64,000 nucleotides of DNA, taken from NCBI RefSeq assembly GCF_041915215.1, contig NZ_JAYSBV010000006.1; one strand, written 5' to 3'. Made by a program: the position numbers and the translations under genes. A model generated the notes under the pieces. The model searched no databases and was not told the DNA's origin. It worked only from the letters and a program-made list of their open reading frames with translations. Shown here in pieces: positions 57,689-64,000 of the stretch (positions are counted from its first letter, which is position 1; every line of letters begins with the position of its first letter). The stretch is from Zoogloea sp021286885. GTDB taxonomy: Bacteria > Pseudomonadota > Gammaproteobacteria > Burkholderiales > Rhodocyclaceae.

Positions 57689-58717
57689 TCAGCGGCGGGG
57701 CGTCGCCGGGGCGTGACGGGTGAGGCGCAGGCACAGCATCAAAAACTCGTCCCACACGTCGCCATCGGCAAGGCCCTTGATCATCCGGTCAATTTTGGCC
57801 GCGTGCAAGATGGAAGCCTGCAATTGGGGGGCAGAAAGGCGCCCCAGGGCCTTTTGGGTGCGTTGGCGGCGGCGTTCGTCGTAGATCCGCTCGGCCTTGA
57901 ACAGCCCCGCTGCGGGCTGCCCTGCATCCAGCCCGGCCCGCAGACGGGCGAGGCTGCGTACCTCGGTGGCGAGGGCCCATAGCACCAGGGGCGGGGCTTC
58001 CCCTTCGCCCCGCAGGCCATCCAGCAGGCGGCTGCAGCGGGCCGGGTCGCCTTCGAGGAGGGCGGTGCGCAGGCTGTCGATGTCGTAGCGGGCCACGTTG
58101 AGCACGGCGCTGCGAATGGTGTCCAGATCCAGCTCGCCCGGGGGCTGGAGCAGGCCCAGCTTGAGGATTTCCTGGTGGGCGGCGAGCAGATTGCCTTCTA
58201 CATGTTCGGCGATGAAGGCGAGGCCTTCGGCGCTGGCTTTTTGCTGCTGGCGGGCCAGGCGTTGGCCGATCCAGTCGGGCAGGCGTTCCCGTTCGGGGGC
58301 GTTGAGTTCGATGCACACCCCGGCTTCGGTGAGGGCGGTAAACCAGCTCGCCTTGCGGGCCGTCCAGTCCAGTTCGGGGAGCGTGACGAGGGTGATGATG
58401 CCGCTGTCCAGCTGGCGGGCGTGGCGCTGGAGGGCTTCGCCGCCTTCACGCCCCGGCTTGCCGTTGGGGATGCGCAGATCCACCAGCTTGCTTTCGCCGA
58501 ACAGCGAAAGATTGCCGGCGGCGTTTTGCAGGCTGTCCCAGCGGAAGCCCTGGCCGGCGACCAGGACTTCTCTTTCGGTGTAGCCCTGGCGCCGGGCGGC
58601 GGCGCGGATCGCGTCGGCCGCTTCCAGCACCAGCAGGGGTTCGTTGCCGTGGAGCAGGTAGAGGGGCGCGAGGGGCTTTTCCAGGTGGGCGGAAAGTTGC
58701 TCGGGGCGCAGGATCAC
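57689..58717 (-). CDS. holA: DNA polymerase III subunit delta
   Basis: The delta subunit of the clamp loader opens the beta sliding clamp. The 342-residue product has the family start LSAHLEKPLAPLYLLHGNEPLLV (two pieces), the SLFGESKLVDLRIPNGKPG block near 70-88 and the C-terminal collar segment (DRMIKGLADGDVWDEFLMLCL). Its start overlaps the lptE stop by 4 bp, the conserved leuS-lptE-holA order. Confidence 0.95.
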   Translation of the reverse strand: MILRPEQLSAHLEKPLAPLYLLHGNEPLLVLEAADAIRAAARRQGYTEREVLVAGQGFRWDSLQNAAGNLSLFGESKLVDLRIPNGKPGREGGEALQRHARQLDSGIITLVTLPELDWTARKASWFTALTEAGVCIELNAPERERLPDWIGQRLARQQQKASAEGLAFIAEHVEGNLLAAHQEILKLGLLQPPGELDLDTIRSAVLNVARYDIDSLRTALLEGDPARCSRLLDGLRGEGEAPPLVLWALATEVRSLARLRAGLDAGQPAAGLFKAERIYDERRRQRTQKALGRLSAPQLQASILHAAKIDRMIKGLADGDVWDEFLMLCLRLTRHAPATPRR

Positions 58718-59250
58718 GATTGGGGCGGGGTGTCGGCAGCGCCAGGCATGCGGGCGGTGGCCAGACGGCGCAGGAGCTGCTGGATCAGGTCTTTTTGCAT
58801 GTCTTGGTAGAGCAGCTTTTCTTCCTGTTCCTTGGCGAGCACCTGGGTGTCGTCATAGGGCATGTCCCGGCGCAGGCTGATTTCGCTCGGGCCGATGATC
58901 TCGGCGCCACCCTTGTCTACCAGCCGGAAGCGGAAGCGCTGGTTGAGCTGGTACTCGCGCACCTTGCCCAGGGCGTTGAGGGACATGATGACCTTACTGC
59001 GGGTGTCGGCCAGCACTTCGAGGCGTACCTGGGCTTCTTCGGGGCGGCTGGTGACTTCGGTCTTGCCATTGGCCCGCAGCTGGCGCTTGATGGCGGTGGC
59101 CAGCTCGGAGTATTCGTACATCCCCAGATAGATGGAGTCGAAGGGCATGGGGCGCGGACCGCGCAGCTGGAACCCGCAGCCGGCCAGGGCCAGGGGCAGG
59201 GCGCCCAGCAGGGCCAGGGTGCGGCGCCGGGAGGCGGAGGGCAGACTCAT
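58714..59250 (-). CDS. lptE: LPS assembly lipoprotein LptE
   Basis: LptE plugs the LptD barrel and helps insert LPS into the outer membrane. The 178-residue product has a lipoprotein signal ending in LALAGC with Cys25, followed by GFQLRG, the hallmark start of mature LptE, and the DMPYDDTQVLAKEQEE region near 129-144. It sits between leuS and holA as usual. Confidence 0.94.
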   Translation of the reverse strand: MSLPSASRRRTLALLGALPLALAGCGFQLRGPRPMPFDSIYLGMYEYSELATAIKRQLRANGKTEVTSRPEEAQVRLEVLADTRSKVIMSLNALGKVREYQLNQRFRFRLVDKGGAEIIGPSEISLRRDMPYDDTQVLAKEQEEKLLYQDMQKDLIQQLLRRLATARMPGAADTPPQS

Positions 59251-59354
59251 GGACGGCTTTCTTTCTGGAGAGGGTTGGGGGTCGGATCTTGGGTGAGTGC
59301 CAGGCGGCGCCCCGCCTGCCTGAACAATAAAAAGGCAGGTGGGGCGCCTGCAGC

Positions 59355-61979
<2,625 letters not shown>

Positions 61980-62125
61980 GGGCGTGGAGAAATCTGGACG
62001 GAACGAAACCGCCTATTATAAACGCCTCTGGCGCCCCCCGTATTTTTACGCTCAAGGGCTTGATGTTGCGTGTTTTTTCCTGTTTCGAAATGCTGCGCAT
62101 CGCATCGGGGGCGGTAGGGCTCTGT

Positions 62126-62131
62126 TACAAT
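62126..62131 (+). promoter_or_regulatory. Possible -10 of the mla operon
   Basis: TACAAT lies about 30 bp before the mlaF start; no good -35 is seen at the right distance. Confidence 0.3.
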
Positions 62132-62160
62132 CCGCCTCCCGCAATGCAGCATCCCTGGTC

Positions 62161-62973
62161 ATGTCCGAGAAACTGGAGCCCCTCGTGCGCCTGGAGCACG
62201 TCCGTTTTGCCTATGGCGAACGGCCCATCCTGCGCGACATCTCCCTCACCATCCCCCGGGGGAAAGTGGTGGCCATCATGGGTGGTAGCGGCTGTGGCAA
62301 GACCACGCTGCTGCGGCTCATCTCTGGCCAGGAGAAGGCGAGCGCGGGTCGGGTGACGGTGGATGGGCTGGAGGTGGCCAGCCTGGGGCGCGAGGCCTTG
62401 TATGCCCTGCGGCGCAAGATGGGCCTGCTGTTCCAGTTTGGCGCCTTATTTACTGACATGTCGGTCTACGACAATGTGGCCTTTCCCCTGCGTGAGCACA
62501 CCGACCTGCCCCCGGAGCTGATCGACGATCTGGTGTTGATGAAGCTCCACGCGGTGGGCCTGCGGGGCGCGGCCCGGCTGATGCCTGCCGAGCTGTCCGG
62601 CGGCATGGCCCGGCGGGTGGCTCTGGCGCGCACCATCGCCCTCGACCCGATGCTGCTCATGTACGACGAGCCCTTCACCGGGCTGGATCCGATTTCCCTG
62701 GGGGTGATCGGCCAGCTGATCCGGCGCCTGAACAACGCCCTGGGGGCGAGTTCGGTGATCGTGACCCATGACATCCAGGAGTCCCTGCAGATCGTGGACT
62801 ACATCTATTTCATTTCCGAAGGGCAGGTGGTGGCCGAAGGCACGCCGGACGAGATCCGCAACAGCACCGATCCCTTCGTCCATCAGTTTGTGCACGCCGA
62901 GGCCGACGGCCCGGTGCCCTTCCATTACCCGGCGCCTGATTACGCGGCCAGTCTGTTGGGGGGAGGGCGCTGA
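62161..62973 (+). CDS. mlaF: Phospholipid ABC transporter ATP-binding protein MlaF
   Basis: MlaF powers phospholipid transport between the outer and inner membranes to keep outer-membrane lipid asymmetry. The 270-residue product has Walker A GGSGCGKTT (41-49), the ABC signature LSGGMARRVALART, Walker B LLMYDEPFTGLDP and the switch His in VIVTHD. ATG 62161 gives the normal length. Its stop overlaps mlaE by one base (TGATG). Confidence 0.95.
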   Translation: MSEKLEPLVRLEHVRFAYGERPILRDISLTIPRGKVVAIMGGSGCGKTTLLRLISGQEKASAGRVTVDGLEVASLGREALYALRRKMGLLFQFGALFTDMSVYDNVAFPLREHTDLPPELIDDLVLMKLHAVGLRGAARLMPAELSGGMARRVALARTIALDPMLLMYDEPFTGLDPISLGVIGQLIRRLNNALGASSVIVTHDIQESLQIVDYIYFISEGQVVAEGTPDEIRNSTDPFVHQFVHAEADGPVPFHYPAPDYAASLLGGGR

Positions 62974-63758
62974 TGCTGGCGGTGCTGCGTCGTCTGGGCG
63001 CCCTGGTGATCAACGGGGTTTGGCAACTGGGTTTCATTGCCCGCTTTTTCTGGCTGATCCTGCGTTACTCGGGGCAGTCCTTCACCCGCATCCATCTCAC
63101 GATTCGCGAGCTGTATTTCAGCGGTGTGATGTCCCTGCTCATCATTCTGGTGTCGGGTTTGTTTGTAGGGCTGGTGCTGGGCCTGCAGGGCTATGAAACC
63201 CTCCAGCGCTACGGCTCCAGCGATGCCCTGGGCACCCTGGTGGCCCTCTCGCTGGTGCGCGAACTGGGCCCGGTGGTGGCTGCCCTGCTGTTTGCCAGCC
63301 GTGCCGGCTCGGCGGTGACCGCCGAAATCGGCCTGATGAAAGTCACCGAGCAGCTCAAGGCCATGGACATGATGGCGGTGAGCCCCATCGCCCGAGTGGT
63401 CGCTCCCCGCTTCTGGGGCGGGGTGATCTCCATGCCCCTCCTGGCAGCGCTGTTTTCGGCCATGGGGGTGCTGGGCGGCTGGCTCATCGGGGTGGTCTTT
63501 ATCGGCGTGGATGACGGGGCCTTCTGGTCCCAGATGCAGGCCGCCGTGGATTTTCGCTACGACGTGCTCAATGGCGTCATCAAGAGCGCGGTGTTTGGCG
63601 TGGCGGTAGCCCTCATCGCCGTGTTCGAGGGCTTTGATTGCACGCCCACCGCCGAGGGCGTGTCCCGGGCCATCACCCGCACCGTGGTCAGTTCTGCCCT
63701 GTCGATTCTGGCACTGGATTTTGTAATGACGTCTTTCATGTTCCGAGGTCAATCATGA
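62973..63758 (+). CDS. mlaE: Phospholipid ABC transporter permease MlaE
   Basis: MlaE is the integral membrane subunit of the Mla complex. The 261-residue product has five hydrophobic segments and the family block ALSLVRELGPVVAALLFASRAGSAVTAEIG (in pieces, about 90-120). It overlaps mlaD by 4 bp (ATGA). Confidence 0.95.
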   Translation: MLAVLRRLGALVINGVWQLGFIARFFWLILRYSGQSFTRIHLTIRELYFSGVMSLLIILVSGLFVGLVLGLQGYETLQRYGSSDALGTLVALSLVRELGPVVAALLFASRAGSAVTAEIGLMKVTEQLKAMDMMAVSPIARVVAPRFWGGVISMPLLAALFSAMGVLGGWLIGVVFIGVDDGAFWSQMQAAVDFRYDVLNGVIKSAVFGVAVALIAVFEGFDCTPTAEGVSRAITRTVVSSALSILALDFVMTSFMFRGQS

Positions 63759-64000
63759 ACCGCACCGTACTCGATCTGTGGGTCGGCGTTTTTGTGGCGA
63801 TGGGTATCGCCGCGCTGCTTTTCCTGGCCCTCAAGGTGGGCAGCATTTCCGGTTCGGAGATTCAGTCCCCCTATACCCTCAAGGCCCGTTTCGACAACAT
63901 CGGCGGGCTCAAGGCCCGGGCGCCGGTCAAGAGCTCGGGCGTGGTGGTGGGCCGGGTGAGCGAAATTCGTTACGACGCTGAACATTTCCAGGCAGAAGTG
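63755..64000 (+). CDS. mlaD: Outer membrane lipid asymmetry protein MlaD, 5' part
   Basis: MlaD is the MCE-domain periplasmic subunit anchored in the inner membrane. The 82 codons present encode an N-terminal membrane helix (LWVGVFVAMGIAALLFLALKV, residues 8-28 in two parts) and the start of the MCE domain (ARFDNIGGLKARAPVKSSGVVVGRV in pieces). The gene runs off the window end. ATG 63755 overlaps the mlaE stop. Confidence 0.93.
   Translation, partial: MNRTVLDLWVGVFVAMGIAALLFLALKVGSISGSEIQSPYTLKARFDNIGGLKARAPVKSSGVVVGRVSEIRYDAEHFQAEV

Overview
This window looks like a chromosomal segment of a betaproteobacterium, most likely Rhodocyclales (Azospira/Dechlorosoma-like). The grounds are high GC, the end of the ribosomal-protein/rpoA operon, the rpsU-yqeY-dnaG-rpoD operon, a betaproteobacterial H-NS paralogue, PEP-CTERM exported proteins with a PrsT-like TPR protein, and assimilatory APS reduction. 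The taxonomic call is inference from gene content.

Layout. 1-2766: rpsM (3' end)-rpsK-rpsD-rpoA-rplQ, closed by a strong terminator. 3036-9127 (minus): a sulfate assimilation operon, tauE/safE-like permease, cysI, DUF934, cysH, cysD, cysN, divergent from a cysB-type LysR regulator (9302). 10356-14058: a Kef-type K+/H+ antiporter, L-asparaginase and a GltI-like binding protein. 14405-18272: PrsT-like TPR protein and a PEP-CTERM protein. 18427-24827 (minus): a membrane-bound formate dehydrogenase operon (Cys-type catalytic subunit, FeS subunit, cytochrome b, FdhD, FdhE). It faces a sigma-54 response regulator and sensor kinase (25174-28593) across an intergenic region with a -24/-12 promoter, an IHF consensus and a large dyad. 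28867-29679: a second PEP-CTERM protein. 29778-38295: a methyltransferase, a five-gene acyl-CoA degradation operon with a divergent AraC-type regulator, and an acyltransferase. 38625-44019: two YceI proteins with cytochrome b561, a LigB-type dioxygenase, LysR, Tpx, truncated haemoglobin, DgkA and a small lipoprotein.

44145-47406 is the accessory part. A higBA toxin-antitoxin pair lies beside a 2.3-kb degraded integrative element bounded by 106-bp perfect direct repeats. One repeat holds the 3' end of an intact tRNA-Ile2(CAU); the other holds a 47-nt remnant of it. Inside are an integrase broken by an internal deletion, a RelE/Xre toxin-antitoxin pair and an IS3-family remnant missing its right end.

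47463-64000 is core again: rpoD, dnaG, yqeY, rpsU; tsaD; plsY; folB; an H-NS-like gene; ybaK; ogt; proA; holA-lptE-leuS; and the start of mlaFED, cut by the window end.

The best candidates for an undescribed system are the formate dehydrogenase operon with its own sigma-54 two-component system, the sigma-54/dyad signals at the PEP-CTERM genes, and the decayed tRNA-Ile2 island with toxin-antitoxin modules inside and beside it.
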